Part shown: one piece after another, positions 1 to 9,424 of the stretch
How positions within the stretch are numbered: position 1 is the first letter of the stretch
Layout: the number at the start of each line of letters is the position of its first letter
Assembly: GCA_022710895.1 (NCBI GenBank)
Contig: JAKLGB010000006.1
Span: 1-34,897, forward strand
Direction of reading: 5' to 3'
Source: Bacillota bacterium
GTDB lineage: Bacteria; Bacillota_I; Bacilli_A; Izemoplasmatales; Hujiaoplasmataceae
DNA length: 34,897 nt
Translations under genes and position numbers: made by a program
The notes under the pieces: model-generated
Seen by the model: the letters and a program-made list of their open reading frames with translations, nothing else
Told to the model about the DNA's origin: nothing
The model's database searches: none

Positions 1-1597
1 CGGGAAAACCAAGCCCGTTGTAAAACAAGCCGGAGGTCGCTCCTTCTTTCAGACGGACGATGCCGGAAACGGTAATGTCGATGGAATCCTCGGCATCGGA
101 GACGCCCGGAACATAGGTTCCCACATAAAGTTTGTAGGTTTTTCCGACCAAATCCGCAAAAGCCATGGTTTCGCCTTCCGCCAGCATCGGATATCCGAGT
201 TTCATCAAAACCTGATCGTAGATGCGGTTATATTCATCGACGACGAGAACCACTTCGAACGACCCGTTTTCCGGATCACTGAGCGGAAGCGAGCCTTCCA
301 GGACATCGTAGGTGTTGCCCAGAATCAGACCTTGAGGCAGCCGGTTGAAAAAGCCGATGCTGATTGCACCACCGGGAGACACGGGCCCGTTCTCCTTCGT
401 TTCCTGATAAACGGGAAGATAGGTCCCCGCCCCTTGCGGCAACAAAAGACTCATGTCGACGTAACGGTCGATGCGCAACCCGGTGATCAAATCTTTCCCC
501 GCCCCGGCGGCGTACTCTTGAACCCAGTTTTCATACTGTTCGGTGATCACGTTGATTTTGATCAAGTCCGCGAGATGGGAAGAGGCATAGACATAGGCGT
601 TTTTTTCTTCGGGAAAGGCAGTGAGATCCACCTGATCGGTCATCATGCTGCGCATGCGCATGAAATCGATGTTGCGTTCTTCGACTTCGATCGGGTATTC
701 GGCGATCGCATTTTGTTCAAAATCGGCAATTTGTTGATCCATCCCCGTCGATAAGGCGAGGATCAAAGCGATGCCGATGATTCCGATGGAACCCGCAAAT
801 GCCGTCAACAGCGTCCTTCCGAGTTTGGTCTTGATGTTATTGAGCGAGGAAACGAGGGCGGTGCCGAAGGTCATGGCGGTTTTTTTCAACGCGAACGTCG
901 ATTTCAATTCTTGTTCTTCTTGCACCGGGTTGGTATCGTCGATGATCCTTCCGTCTTTCAAACGGATGATCCGCGTGGCATATTTGGCGGCCAATTCGGA
1001 ATTGTGGGTGACCATGATCACCAACTTGTCTTTGGCAATCTCGCGAATCAGGTCCAGAACCTGGACGCTGGTCATCGAGTCCAGGGATCCCGTCGGTTCG
1101 TCGGCGAGGATGATGTCGGGATCGGTGGCCAAAGCCCGGGCGATGGCAACGCGTTGCGATTGTCCCCCGGACAATTGATTCGGACGCTTGTGGATGTGCT
1201 CCTCCAGACCAACTTTGATCAACACGTCTTTCGCCCGGTGATGACGTTCCGCGGCGGGAATTCCCGACAGGGCCAGGCCCATTTCGACGTTTTGCAAAAT
1301 CGAGAGGTGGGGAATCAGATTATGGCTTTGGAAAATGAAACCGATCGAATTGTTTCGATACATGTCCCATTCGCGGTCTTGAAAATGTTGTGTGGATTTC
1401 CCGAGGATTTCCAAATCGCCTTCGTCATAATGGTCCAACCCGCCGATCACATTCAACAAGGTCGTTTTTCCGCATCCCGAAGGGCCGAGGACCATGACGA
1501 ATTCCGACTTCCGGAAAGCCACGGAAACCCCATCGAGCGCGCGTTGACGGAACTCCCCGACTTGATAGGTTTTGGAGATGTTCTTGAGTTTAAGCAT
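1..1597 (-). CDS. ABC transporter, ATPase fused to FtsX/MacB-type permease (partial)
   Basis: Reads from ATG at 1597 off the left edge; 532 residues are visible and the C-terminus is missing. Residues 1-220 are an ATP-binding domain of the LolD/MacB class: Walker [10 protein letters not shown] near 38-46, Q-loop FQSHN near 89, signature LSGGQ at 142-146, Walker B IILADEP at 162-168, H-loop THN near 197. A linker leads to a membrane segment near 263-283 and then a long hydrophilic part, as in the extracytoplasmic MacB-like domain of FtsX permeases. The remaining permease helices should lie beyond the window. Such fusions usually export peptides or lipoproteins or act in cell-envelope stress; the substrate cannot be told here. 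The start is supported by AAGGAAG about 8 bases upstream. It has its own promoter and is separated by a terminator from the genes upstream. Confidence 0.9.
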   Translation of the reverse strand, partial: MLKLKNISKTYQVGEFRQRALDGVSVAFRKSEFVMVLGPSGCGKTTLLNVIGGLDHYDEGDLEILGKSTQHFQDREWDMYRNNSIGFIFQSHNLIPHLSILQNVEMGLALSGIPAAERHHRAKDVLIKVGLEEHIHKRPNQLSGGQSQRVAIARALATDPDIILADEPTGSLDSMTSVQVLDLIREIAKDKLVIMVTHNSELAAKYATRIIRLKDGRIIDDTNPVQEEQELKSTFALKKTAMTFGTALVSSLNNIKTKLGRTLLTAFAGSIGIIGIALILALSTGMDQQIADFEQNAIAEYPIEVEERNIDFMRMRSMMTDQVDLTAFPEEKNAYVYASSHLADLIKINVITEQYENWVQEYAAGAGKDLITGLRIDRYVDMSLLLPQGAGTYLPVYQETKENGPVSPGGAISIGFFNRLPQGLILGNTYDVLEGSLPLSDPENGSFEVVLVVDEYNRIYDQVLMKLGYPMLAEGETMAFADLVGKTYKLYVGTYVPGVSDAEDSIDITVSGIVRLKEGATSGLFYNGLGFP

Positions 1598-1647
1598 GTT
1601 GCCACTTCCTTATCGTTTCGGCTTCTGCCGGAGTGTATCATGATATC

Positions 1648-1676
1648 ATTATAGGGTCGATGAAACCCCTCGTCAA
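1648..1676 (-). promoter_or_regulatory. promoter of the ABC exporter gene
   Basis: On the minus strand TTGACG (1671-1676) and a perfect TATAAT (1648-1653) are separated by 17 bases, which is an almost consensus sigma-A promoter. Just downstream, around the expected transcription start, lie overlapping palindromes ATCATGAT (1637-1644) and TGATATCA (1641-1648). They could be an operator; that is inference. Confidence 0.75.
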
Positions 1677-1740
1677 GGAAAGAGTCCCGGTTTCACAGGT
1701 TTCGGGGTAAAAAAACACATCCCCTTCACATTTGAGCTCC

Positions 1741-1781
1741 AAAAAGAGAAAACGCCGATGATCCTTTTCGGGTCAGCGGCG
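1741..1781 (-). terminator. rho-independent terminator after the EFR1 gene
   Basis: Arms 1753-1761 and 1773-1781 pair with one mismatch, and on the minus strand the stem is followed by a T-rich run (1741-1752). The stop codon of the ferredoxin gene lies within the stem. Confidence 0.7.
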
Positions 1782-2534
1782 TGGACGCAGATTCGTCAAA
1801 TCGATTTCCGGATGGACATAACGTTCTTTTCCGACGGTCGTCCGCCCAAATTCGATGGCTTGGACGGGACAGACGTTGAGGCAGCCGAGGCAACCCGTGC
1901 ATTGTTTTCCGAAATGGACCGTTTTGCCTTCGTAAACGATGTTTGCGGTCGGACAGGCTTTTACGCACTTTTGGCAACCGACGCAGCCTTGGACTCGGTA
2001 GAACCGTGAAGTCCATCGAGCGCTTCGGGAAGCCACTTTTTGCATTCCTTTCAGCCATCCGAAAGGATGCGGATGAAATGACATCGTCTTGGAATCGGCA
2101 AGATCCGCGAGCAGTCGTTCGATCGCCAAAGCGGATTCCTTCAGAGCCAAACGGTCTTCCTCGGTCACCCGATACGCGATGATGTAATTGTTGGGCATTT
2201 TCAAAAATCGGAAATACGCCAAGGTTTTTTTCGTGCGGCGCAACGCTTGACGCATCAAGGGAACGGTGATGCCCGGGTCGCCGCCGGCCGTCACCACCAG
2301 GACGATCCGCGGCTCACCGGGAAATTTCCATCCCCGAACGAAACGACGGACGATTTCCGGCAATCCGAAGATATGGACCGGGGTGAGAAGGATGATTTCC
2401 TCAAACTCCGCCAACGCCATCGGCTCGGTTTCGGGCAAGTAAAAAAGGGAGGAATCGGGAAACCGTTCCATGATTTTTCGAGCGACAAAAGCGGTGTTGC
2501 CAGTGCCGGTGAAAAAACAGATGGCGCGTTTCAT
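1773..2534 (-). CDS. EFR1 family ferrodoxin (flavodoxin-like plus two 4Fe-4S clusters)
   Basis: 253 residues. The N-terminus has a flavodoxin phosphate-binding loop (FFTGTGNT, residues about 5-12) and a flavodoxin-like fold. The C-terminal 70 residues hold two clostridial-type 4Fe-4S motifs, CVGCQKCVKACP and CTGCLGCLNVCP. This order is that of the EFR1 ferrodoxin family, small cytosolic electron carriers whose partners are mostly unknown. The start at 2534 is chosen because AAGGGAG lies upstream; a longer reading frame to 2621 would overlap proS and has no ribosome site. The gene begins 25 bases after proS, so it is probably cotranscribed with it. Confidence 0.85.
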   Translation of the reverse strand: MKRAICFFTGTGNTAFVARKIMERFPDSSLFYLPETEPMALAEFEEIILLTPVHIFGLPEIVRRFVRGWKFPGEPRIVLVVTAGGDPGITVPLMRQALRRTKKTLAYFRFLKMPNNYIIAYRVTEEDRLALKESALAIERLLADLADSKTMSFHPHPFGWLKGMQKVASRSARWTSRFYRVQGCVGCQKCVKACPTANIVYEGKTVHFGKQCTGCLGCLNVCPVQAIEFGRTTVGKERYVHPEIDLTNLRPRR

Positions 2535-2559
2535 GCGATCGCTCCCTTTCGGAGATGGA

Positions 2560-4002
2560 TCAATAAGCTTTGGCGAAATAGACTTCGGCGACGGCTTCAC
2601 GTCCGCAGACCGGGCAGACATCGCCCAGGTGTTCTTGATGGAACGGGAGGCAACGGGAAGTGGCGGTGGTGTCTTCTTTGATTTTGTCCTCGCACTCGCG
2701 ATTCCCGCACCACATCATTTTGACGTATCCGGGTTGATTTTCAATCAAGGACTTGAACTCTTCATAGGTGAAAGCGGGACGGGTATTGGCTTCAACGTTG
2801 GCTTTGGCTTTGTCATACATTTTTTGATGGATGTCCGCCAACATTCCGGGAACGAGATCACCAACGGCATCCAGTTTTACCCGGATTTTCTCGTTGTCGA
2901 AACGACGGGCGATCACACATTCGCCGGTTTCCAAATCGCGGGGTCCGATTTCGATGCGGAGCGGGACCCCCTTCATTTCATATTCGCTGAACTTCCATCC
3001 GGGACTCTTGTCCGAATCATCCAACTTCACCCGGAACTGGCGTTGGGTCAGTGCTTCTTTCAAAGCCGCGGCTTGTTCCATGACACCGGGCTTTCCGGGC
3101 ATGATCGGCACGATGACGATTTGGGTGGGGGCGACATAGGGCGGTAAAACCAACCCGGAATCGTCGCCGTGAACCATGATGAGCGCCCCGATCAAACGGG
3201 TGGAAACGCCCCAGGAAGTCTGGTGAACGGGTTTATTCGTCCCGTCTTTGTCTTGGAAACCGATGCCGAAATGTTCGGCGAATCCGGTGCCGAAATAATG
3301 GGTCGTCCCACTTTGGAGAGCTTTCCCGTCATGCATGAGGGCTTCGATCGAGTACGTTTCGACCGCCCCGGCGAATTTCTCTTTATCGGTCTTCCGACCC
3401 ATGACGAACGGAATCGCCAACAGATTGCGTCCGAGGTTGTTGTAGATATCCAGCATGCCGAGCACCTCGGCCCGCGCTTCTGCTTCGGTGGCGTGGATCG
3501 TATGTCCTTCTTGCCAAAGGAATTCCGAACCCCGCAAAAACGGCCGCGTGGTTTTTTCCCAGCGCACGACACTGCACCATTGATTATACTTTTTAGGGAG
3601 ATCGCGATAAGAGGAAACGACTTTGGCATAGTGGTCGCAGAAAAGGACTTCCGAGGTCGGGCGGATGATCAGCCGTTCGGCCAACGGTTCTTTCCCGCCG
3701 ATCGTCACGATGGCGGTTTCGGGGGCAAACCCGGCCACGTGTTCGGCTTCTTTGTTAAACAGCGATTCGGGGATCAACAACGGCATATACACGTTTTCGT
3801 GTCCGGTTTCCTTGAACCGTGCGTCCAAATACCTTTGGATGTTTTCCCAAATGGCATAGCCGTAGGGACGATAGATGATGAAGCCTTTGGCCACGGTGTA
3901 GTCCATCAACTCCGCTTTGCGGCAGACGTCGGTGTACCACTGCGCGAAGTCTTCGTCGCGCCCGGTGATCGATTTGACGAGTTTATCTTTGGTTGTGTTC
4001 AT
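2560..4002 (-). CDS. proS: prolyl-tRNA synthetase (short, archaeal/eukaryote-like type)
   Basis: 480 residues. Charges tRNA-Pro with proline in the cytosol. Class II motifs are visible: RPTSEV and the motif 2 region [20 protein letters not shown], with the [10 protein letters not shown] segment after it, and motif 3 in the [12 protein letters not shown] stretch. It lacks the editing (INS) insertion between motifs 2 and 3 of the long bacterial form. The C-terminal domain has four cysteines (CGNREC, CPVC) and ends in a tyrosine, as in the ProRS class found in Mycoplasma, Thermus and archaea. ATG at 4002 follows GAAGG. No T-box leader fits in the 80 bases before it. It lies downstream of galM-galT on the same strand and has its own -10 element. 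Confidence 0.95.
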   Translation of the reverse strand: MNTTKDKLVKSITGRDEDFAQWYTDVCRKAELMDYTVAKGFIIYRPYGYAIWENIQRYLDARFKETGHENVYMPLLIPESLFNKEAEHVAGFAPETAIVTIGGKEPLAERLIIRPTSEVLFCDHYAKVVSSYRDLPKKYNQWCSVVRWEKTTRPFLRGSEFLWQEGHTIHATEAEARAEVLGMLDIYNNLGRNLLAIPFVMGRKTDKEKFAGAVETYSIEALMHDGKALQSGTTHYFGTGFAEHFGIGFQDKDGTNKPVHQTSWGVSTRLIGALIMVHGDDSGLVLPPYVAPTQIVIVPIMPGKPGVMEQAAALKEALTQRQFRVKLDDSDKSPGWKFSEYEMKGVPLRIEIGPRDLETGECVIARRFDNEKIRVKLDAVGDLVPGMLADIHQKMYDKAKANVEANTRPAFTYEEFKSLIENQPGYVKMMWCGNRECEDKIKEDTTATSRCLPFHQEHLGDVCPVCGREAVAEVYFAKAY

Positions 4003-4034
4003 AGGAGTACCTTCTTTTGTCGGGATTCGTGGTC

Positions 4035-4043
4035 ATTATATCA
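4035..4043 (-). promoter_or_regulatory. extended -10 promoter before proS
   Basis: The minus strand reads TGATATAAT, a perfect -10 with the TGn extension, about 33 bases before the proS start. No good -35 is seen at 16-18 bases. Confidence 0.6.
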
Positions 4044-4082
4044 CAAGATGGGGATTTTGAATCGGGATTCGATCGGAACTGA

Positions 4083-5567
4083 TCAGCGGAGCGCTTCTTC
4101 CACAAAACGAATCAAAGCGGGAAGGTCATTCCGCTTAAAAACACCGCAATCTTCAAGGACGGATTCGAAGACCGCTCCCACTTCCTGACGGAGGAACGCA
4201 TCCACGTTCTCGGGGTCGTATCCTTTGGTGCGTAACTCGGCGATCCAGGGCAGATGTTTGGCGAGTTCGGGGATTGCGGTTTCGTCTTTTCCGGAGATGA
4301 GACATTCTTTGATCTGATCGAGTTCGGATTTCAGTCGTCCCGGAAGGACCGCCAATCCCATGACCTCGATCAATCCGATGTTTTCCTTTTTGATATGGAA
4401 ATAGGCTTCGCGGGGATGGAAGACCCCATAGGGACGCTCCGGGGTCGCCAGATTGTTCCGAAGGACCACGTAGAAACGATATTCGCCATCGACGATCTTC
4501 AGGATCGGGGTGATGGTGTTATGGGCTTCGCCCTCGGTTTCCGCATAGATGCCGAGTTCGGGAAGATTATAGGCTTTCCACGCGGTGAACAACCGGTTCA
4601 CCACATCGAGAACCGCATTCGGATTGGAACCTTGGACACAAACGACGGACAACGGCCAATCCAATACTTCGATCTGGACTTTCCGCTTGAACCACAGATG
4701 TTTGACCGCCGCTTTTTCAATCGGGAAGGAATAACGTCCGCCCTGAAAATGATAATGGGATAGTATCGACCCGCCGACGATCGGCAGACCGGCATTGGAA
4801 CCGATCAGGTAATGGGGAAATTGATTGACGAAGTCGATGAGTTCGCAGAAGGTGTCCTCATCGACCCGCATCGGTTCGTGGATTTTTTTCAGCACGATGC
4901 AATGTTCGTTAAAATAGGAATAGGGCGAATATTGGAATCCCCAGGCATTGTCCGCTCCGTTCAAAGACAACGAAACGACCCGATGATTGCTACGAGGGGC
5001 TTTATCCGCCGTCCCGTAATACCCCACGTTTTCCATGCACAGCGCACAAGCGGGATACTCCGCTTCTTTGGAGTCTTTTTTCCCCAAAGCGATCAGTTTG
5101 GGGTCTTTTTCGGGCTTCGACAGGTTGATGGTGATGTCAAGCGGGGCATATTTTCCGACATATTGGTATGTGAGGTTCTTTTTGATGCGTTCGGTCTTGA
5201 TATAATTGGTAGCCATCGAAAGGTCATAGAACCAATTGGTGGCTTGTTGGGGACTTTCACGGTAGAGTTGATGGAATCGACGGTTGATTTCCGCGGGACG
5301 AGGCAGGAAACAATCCATCAATTTGCCTTCGAAGTTATCGCTTTCGGATTCGGAATCGCCGGAAAGAATTCCCTTTTCCCGAGCATACCGGAGAATTCCC
5401 GCCATCGTCGCGAAAAAATCGACCGGACGGTCCACTTCTTCGGGAACGAATCCGTCCTGACGCAACAAATACAAAACCCCATTGACCGCATAGTCTTGAT
5501 CGGCGGGATTAAGAAAGCTTTTTTCATAAGCATATTGAACCAGTTGGTTGATCAATCGGTTGATCAT
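4083..5567 (-). CDS. galT: UDP-glucose--hexose-1-phosphate uridylyltransferase, Firmicutes type
   Basis: 494 residues, the usual length of the type-2 GalT family of Bacillota (the E. coli type is about 350). It exchanges UMP between UDP-glucose and galactose-1-phosphate in the Leloir pathway. Diagnostic stretches are VSLSLNGADNAWGFQYSPY, IVGGSILSHYHFQGG and FPIEKA in the middle and YGVFHPREAYFHIKKENIG later. The start at 5567 has AAGGAGG at ideal spacing. It follows galM by 27 bases, so galM-galT form an operon. galK and galE are not in the window. Confidence 0.95.
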   Translation of the reverse strand: MINRLINQLVQYAYEKSFLNPADQDYAVNGVLYLLRQDGFVPEEVDRPVDFFATMAGILRYAREKGILSGDSESESDNFEGKLMDCFLPRPAEINRRFHQLYRESPQQATNWFYDLSMATNYIKTERIKKNLTYQYVGKYAPLDITINLSKPEKDPKLIALGKKDSKEAEYPACALCMENVGYYGTADKAPRSNHRVVSLSLNGADNAWGFQYSPYSYFNEHCIVLKKIHEPMRVDEDTFCELIDFVNQFPHYLIGSNAGLPIVGGSILSHYHFQGGRYSFPIEKAAVKHLWFKRKVQIEVLDWPLSVVCVQGSNPNAVLDVVNRLFTAWKAYNLPELGIYAETEGEAHNTITPILKIVDGEYRFYVVLRNNLATPERPYGVFHPREAYFHIKKENIGLIEVMGLAVLPGRLKSELDQIKECLISGKDETAIPELAKHLPWIAELRTKGYDPENVDAFLRQEVGAVFESVLEDCGVFKRNDLPALIRFVEEALR

Positions 5568-5594
5568 GGGATCCTCCTTGAAAGCCGGTACGGC

Positions 5595-6605
5595 TCAGCG
5601 TTCGATGAGTCGATATTCGATGGTTTGGTGATAGGGGACATGGGGTTCCAAGATGAGCGAGAAGAACCGCGAATCGTTGATGCCGTTGGATTGGTACTGC
5701 GGTTCGATCGCCAACGCCGAATGGCGAGCCATCTGTCCCCCGGTCGCCAAGGGCTTCTTCCCCGGATAATTGGTGGAATAAATCGTAACTCCCGGATAGG
5801 TGGTGTCGATTTCCAAGGTTTTGTGATTGCGGTCGGAAGTGAAGATCAGATCGGGTCCGGGAAGCTTCCGGTCGAAAAGAAAATAGTGATCCAAGCCTTT
5901 GGCGGTCTGGTTTTGCAGGAGAGAATCGAGGATCGAGGGCATCAAAGCACGGGATTGGCGGAAGTCGAACGGAGTCCCTTCGACTTTCACCGGATCCAAA
6001 CCCACAACTTCCTCATCGACGAGAACCACTTCGGAGGAACGGAGGCGGAGGCGATGGCTGCCGAGATCCTCCCAAAAGCGACCTTCCAAGTTGAAATAGG
6101 AGTGATTGGTGAGATTGACCAAGGCGACCGCATCCGCTTCTGCCATGAATTCGGTTTTCAGTTGACCGGGGCGGACGGTGTAACGAACCCGAACCGTCAC
6201 GTTTCCCGGCATATACGGATGCCGATAGACGGTTTGATAGGTCAAGACGGCTTCTTCGTTCCCTCTTTCGAGCGATTCGAGAGCAAAAACGGAAAAGGAC
6301 AAGCCCTGTTCCCCCCCATGAAGAAAGTTCTTGGCTCGGGAGGTGAAAACATACGGTTTTCCCTGGACAACGCATTTCCCTTGGCGGATGCGTCCGGCGG
6401 TGAGACCGACGGTGGTTCCGAAATACATCCCCCCTTCGCGGTAATCCTGATAATCGCGATAGGCGGCGACGATGTGGGTTTTGTCCGCACTGATCCAGCG
6501 GGTGATGGCGGCGCCGACGTTCAGAAATTCGAATAAGGATCCGTCGGCGAAAACGACACCGACGGTTTCCAGAAGAGAATCATGCATTTGTCGGATAATT
6601 TCCAT
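5595..6605 (-). CDS. galM: aldose 1-epimerase (galactose mutarotase)
   Basis: 336 residues, full length for GalM. It interconverts alpha- and beta-galactose (or glucose) before phosphorylation. Visible family motifs are the catalytic histidine in LTNHSYFNL, the GLDPVKVEGTPFDFR segment, DHYFLF, and the catalytic glutamate in ALAIEPQYQSN near the C-terminus. The start is ATG at 6605 with AAAGG upstream. It is the first gene of the galM-galT unit and is divergent from the DUF2156-GNAT gene. Confidence 0.93.
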   Translation of the reverse strand: MEIIRQMHDSLLETVGVVFADGSLFEFLNVGAAITRWISADKTHIVAAYRDYQDYREGGMYFGTTVGLTAGRIRQGKCVVQGKPYVFTSRAKNFLHGGEQGLSFSVFALESLERGNEEAVLTYQTVYRHPYMPGNVTVRVRYTVRPGQLKTEFMAEADAVALVNLTNHSYFNLEGRFWEDLGSHRLRLRSSEVVLVDEEVVGLDPVKVEGTPFDFRQSRALMPSILDSLLQNQTAKGLDHYFLFDRKLPGPDLIFTSDRNHKTLEIDTTYPGVTIYSTNYPGKKPLATGGQMARHSALAIEPQYQSNGINDSRFFSLILEPHVPYHQTIEYRLIER

Positions 6606-6634
6606 GGAAGCATACCCTTTCCAAATCTATGAAT

Positions 6635-6643
6635 ATGATACCA
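6635..6643 (-). promoter_or_regulatory. extended -10 promoter before galM
   Basis: The minus strand reads TGGTATCAT (TGn plus a 5/6 -10), about 30 bases before galM. There is no clear -35. No catabolite-repression (cre) palindrome was recognised. Confidence 0.45.
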
Positions 6644-6746
6644 TATTCCCCGCGGTTTTCATATCCAAAAATGCGGGATGAGCCCTCTCTTTGACGAACT
6701 TTGGCTGGTGAAATCGAGCATAGCTCTGTCCTTTTGGCCTTCCTTT

Positions 6747-6755
6747 TGGTAAAAT
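6747..6755 (+). promoter_or_regulatory. extended -10 promoter of the DUF2156-GNAT gene
   Basis: TGG followed by TAAAAT. Because the -10 box overlaps the ATG at 6754, the next in-frame ATG at 6772 is the likely start. Confidence 0.5.
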
Positions 6756-6771
6756 GGTCGTTGGTGATGCT

Positions 6772-8643
6772 ATGAAATTCACGAAATTGTCTTTGGAAAC
6801 CAAGAACCTCCTAGACAAGTATTTGGAAAATAATCCGCTCTATGCCGATTATTACGGCAGCGAACTGCTGTTCCAAAATCTGGCGGTCTGGAAAGACGCC
6901 GATGCCATCGAAACCGCGGAAGAACCGGATCGATATTTGATCGTTCGCAGCATCCATCTGGGGATGGAATGCTTCTTTCCCCCGGTGGCCCGACAATGGG
7001 ACGACTTTGACGACGCGCTTCGGTGGATGGAAGCCGATGCGGATGCCCGAAACATCCCGTTCATCGTCCGCGGGTTGACCGAACGGATGGCCGAACATGT
7101 ACGTAACACCGATCTGGGGTACGCAATCACCGAGGATCGGGACATGTTCGAATATTTGTACGACAGCGAAGACCTGCGAACGCTGTCCGGAAAGAAGTTC
7201 CATAACAAGCGCAACCTCGTGAACCAATTCGTCAAACAAAACGATTTCGTCTTTCGACCCTATGGAGATGCCGACTACGGCCTCGTATTGGATCTTCTTT
7301 CCCGTTGGGAAGAAGAAAAACTGCACGCCTTTGAGCACAAAGCCATTCTCAAGACTTTGGATTGCCTGGATTGTTACGGCTGTTTTTCCGACCTTCTGCT
7401 GGTGGACGGGCAAGTGGTGGCTTTCGCCATCGGAACGAAAAACGCCAAGATGGGGTTGGTATTATTTGAAAAAGCCGACACCAACTATACCGGATCCTAC
7501 GCCACCATCAATCAAAAGTTCGCGCAGAAGCATTTTGCCGACGTTCCGATCATCAACCGACAGGAAGACATCGGGGTGGCGGAACTGCGCCGCGCCAAAT
7601 TATCCTATAACCCGATCGGATTTGCCCAAAAATTCACTTTGACCCGCAATCGCCTTCAGGAACACGACGTCGCCCAACTACAATCCTTGTATCATGAAGC
7701 CTTTGGGGATTCCGAGCGTTTCCGTCAGTTCTTCTTCGATCGCAAATATGCTTCCGCCAACGTCGTCTTTCGACGGGAAGGCGGGCAGATCGTTTCCGCT
7801 CTTCATTTTGTATACAAAAACCTGTCGTTCCGCGGAAAACTTTTCGAAGTTCCTTATGTGGTCGCCGCGGCGACACGCCAAGATCAACGGGGCAAGGGAT
7901 TGATGCGCGAGGTGCTGGACAGCGCCTTCCAAGAACTGCGACACCGGAACTTGTCGATGTGTGCCCTCTCGCCTTTTTCCGAGGATTACTATCAAAAGTC
8001 CGGATTCATGACGATTCACCGTCATGGTTTTTCTGATGTCAAGGAGGAGCCGGCGGACCGTTTCACTTATGAAACCGTCGATGCCTCCGCCCTCAACGAA
8101 ATCGCATCCTTGTATAATCAGAAAACCGCGACGGCCGATCTGTTCGTGGCCCGAAGTGCGGACGAATGGCGCCTGTTCGAGCAGGAAGTGCGGGCGGATG
8201 ACGGACAGCTCGTCTTGGTTCGGGAAAACGGCATGCCGGTGGGGTATTATACCGTATTCGGAACCGAAGTCGAGGAGGTTTGCTTCCCCGATCCCCTCAA
8301 ACAAGGGGCTTCGGCCCGTTTGCGTTCTCTCCGCGTTCCGGCTTTCGGGCCAAACCAGCCGGACAGCCACACGATGATCCGCATCGTCGATGTCCGAAAA
8401 TTTTTGTCCGAATACCCCTTCGATCCCACATGGAGCGGCACCCGCCGCCTGCGGATCCTCGATTCGTCCTTCCCCGCCGGGACCTTGACTCTGGAAGTCG
8501 TCGTCCGACAAGGAAAAGGCACGGTGCGCGAAATCGAAGAGTTCACGGAAGAAATCACCATCGAGGAATTGACTGAAGAAGTATTTGTCAAAGGATCCGA
8601 TTGGTTTCCCAAACCCTCCGTGGTATTGTTCGACAAATATTGA
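6772..8643 (+). CDS. DUF2156 / GNAT double acyltransferase fusion
   Basis: 623 residues in two parts. Residues 1-285 match the DUF2156 (LPG synthase C-terminal-like) fold, with the typical start ELLFQNLAVWK, the central KKFHNKRNLVNQF and the late GVAELRRAKLSYNP. This fold is two tandem GNAT-like halves that transfer aminoacyl groups from tRNA in MprF-like enzymes. From about residue 290 there is an Eis-like GNAT: VPYVVAAATRQDQRGKGLM is the acetyl-CoA loop, CALSPFSEDYYQKSGF follows, and a C-terminal sterol-carrier-like part ends the protein. No membrane segments are seen, so it is probably cytosolic. The substrate is unknown. The start at 6772 is preferred to 6754 because the -10 box overlaps the latter and GGTGA precedes the former. 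Confidence 0.8.
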   Translation: MKFTKLSLETKNLLDKYLENNPLYADYYGSELLFQNLAVWKDADAIETAEEPDRYLIVRSIHLGMECFFPPVARQWDDFDDALRWMEADADARNIPFIVRGLTERMAEHVRNTDLGYAITEDRDMFEYLYDSEDLRTLSGKKFHNKRNLVNQFVKQNDFVFRPYGDADYGLVLDLLSRWEEEKLHAFEHKAILKTLDCLDCYGCFSDLLLVDGQVVAFAIGTKNAKMGLVLFEKADTNYTGSYATINQKFAQKHFADVPIINRQEDIGVAELRRAKLSYNPIGFAQKFTLTRNRLQEHDVAQLQSLYHEAFGDSERFRQFFFDRKYASANVVFRREGGQIVSALHFVYKNLSFRGKLFEVPYVVAAATRQDQRGKGLMREVLDSAFQELRHRNLSMCALSPFSEDYYQKSGFMTIHRHGFSDVKEEPADRFTYETVDASALNEIASLYNQKTATADLFVARSADEWRLFEQEVRADDGQLVLVRENGMPVGYYTVFGTEVEEVCFPDPLKQGASARLRSLRVPAFGPNQPDSHTMIRIVDVRKFLSEYPFDPTWSGTRRLRILDSSFPAGTLTLEVVVRQGKGTVREIEEFTEEITIEELTEEVFVKGSDWFPKPSVVLFDKY

Positions 8644-8647
8644 AAAT

Positions 8648-8695
8648 AGGAAGGTCCGACGCTTTACAGCGACGGACCTTCCTTTATTTTTTTTC
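8648..8695. terminator. terminator between convergent genes
   Basis: Arms of 14 bases (about 8649-8662 and 8669-8682, one mismatch) with a 6-base loop, then a long T run on the plus strand. The minus-strand side has a weaker T run and may serve rluA-side transcripts too. Confidence 0.85.
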
Positions 8696-9391
8696 CTCAC
8701 GAAACCGCGGGAATTGCCGGAAAATGCCGGCTTTCGGCATCAGCGTGAACGACAGGGGATCTTTGGTGACGGGGTGTTGAAAGTCCAAACGATACGCATA
8801 GAGGCCGAGGTGATCTTGCCCCTTCGGGAGTTTTTTTCCGTACTTTTGGTCCCCATAAAGCGGGAATCCGCGGGATGAGAACTGAACCCGGATTTGGTGA
8901 AATCTTCCGGTGTGAAGTTCGATTTCCACCAAAGAAAGGATCGTTCCCTCCACGGATATCGTTTCCAAGACCGTGTAGGATAGCGAGGCCTCTTTCCCCC
9001 GGCCTTTTTCGGCCACGAAGGCCGTTTTGGTTTCCTCGTCTTTTTCCAAGCGGTCGTTCCAGCGTTTTTGTTCGCCGACGGGAAGAATTCCGTTGATCAC
9101 GGCATAATAGCGTTTGGCGAACTCGCCCCCGCGGATCGACTCCGACAAGCGACTGGCGGCCTTGGATGTTTTCGCAAACACCATCAAACCGCCGACGTTG
9201 AGATCCAATCGATGGATCAAACCGATAAAGACGTTTCCCGGCTTATGATAACGGTCTTTGACATAAGCCTTCAATAACGTCAACATGTCGGGAAGGTCTT
9301 TGCCGTCGGCTTGCGATAAAACCCCGGCGGGCTTCTCGCAGACGATCAGATGGTTATCTTCCCACAAAATTTGCAGGTTCTTGTTTTCCAT
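8684..9391 (-). CDS. RluA-family RNA pseudouridine synthase
   Basis: 235 residues. Isomerises uridine to pseudouridine in rRNA or tRNA. The catalytic motif HRLDLNVGGLMVFAKT carries the aspartate (about D63). The LHTGRFHQIRVQF segment and the SRGFPLYGDQKYG segment follow, as in all RluA-type enzymes. No N-terminal S4 domain is present, so it resembles short TruC/RluA-like members; the target base cannot be told. ATG at 9391 follows GGGGAGGG. It is the last gene of a run of four minus-strand genes. Confidence 0.88.
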   Translation of the reverse strand: MENKNLQILWEDNHLIVCEKPAGVLSQADGKDLPDMLTLLKAYVKDRYHKPGNVFIGLIHRLDLNVGGLMVFAKTSKAASRLSESIRGGEFAKRYYAVINGILPVGEQKRWNDRLEKDEETKTAFVAEKGRGKEASLSYTVLETISVEGTILSLVEIELHTGRFHQIRVQFSSRGFPLYGDQKYGKKLPKGQDHLGLYAYRLDFQHPVTKDPLSFTLMPKAGIFRQFPRFREEKK

Positions 9392-9424
9392 GACCCTCCC
9401 CTCTCGACATCACCGATCGTATCC

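Noticed and set aside
332-1654. Several plus-strand open frames over the ABC transporter region
   Set aside because: They are shadows of the minus-strand ABC gene, which shows all ATPase motifs and has a promoter and ribosome site.
4003-4082. T-box leader before proS
   Set aside because: The 80-base gap has no stem I, specifier or T-box sequence, and aspS has only a 38-base leader.
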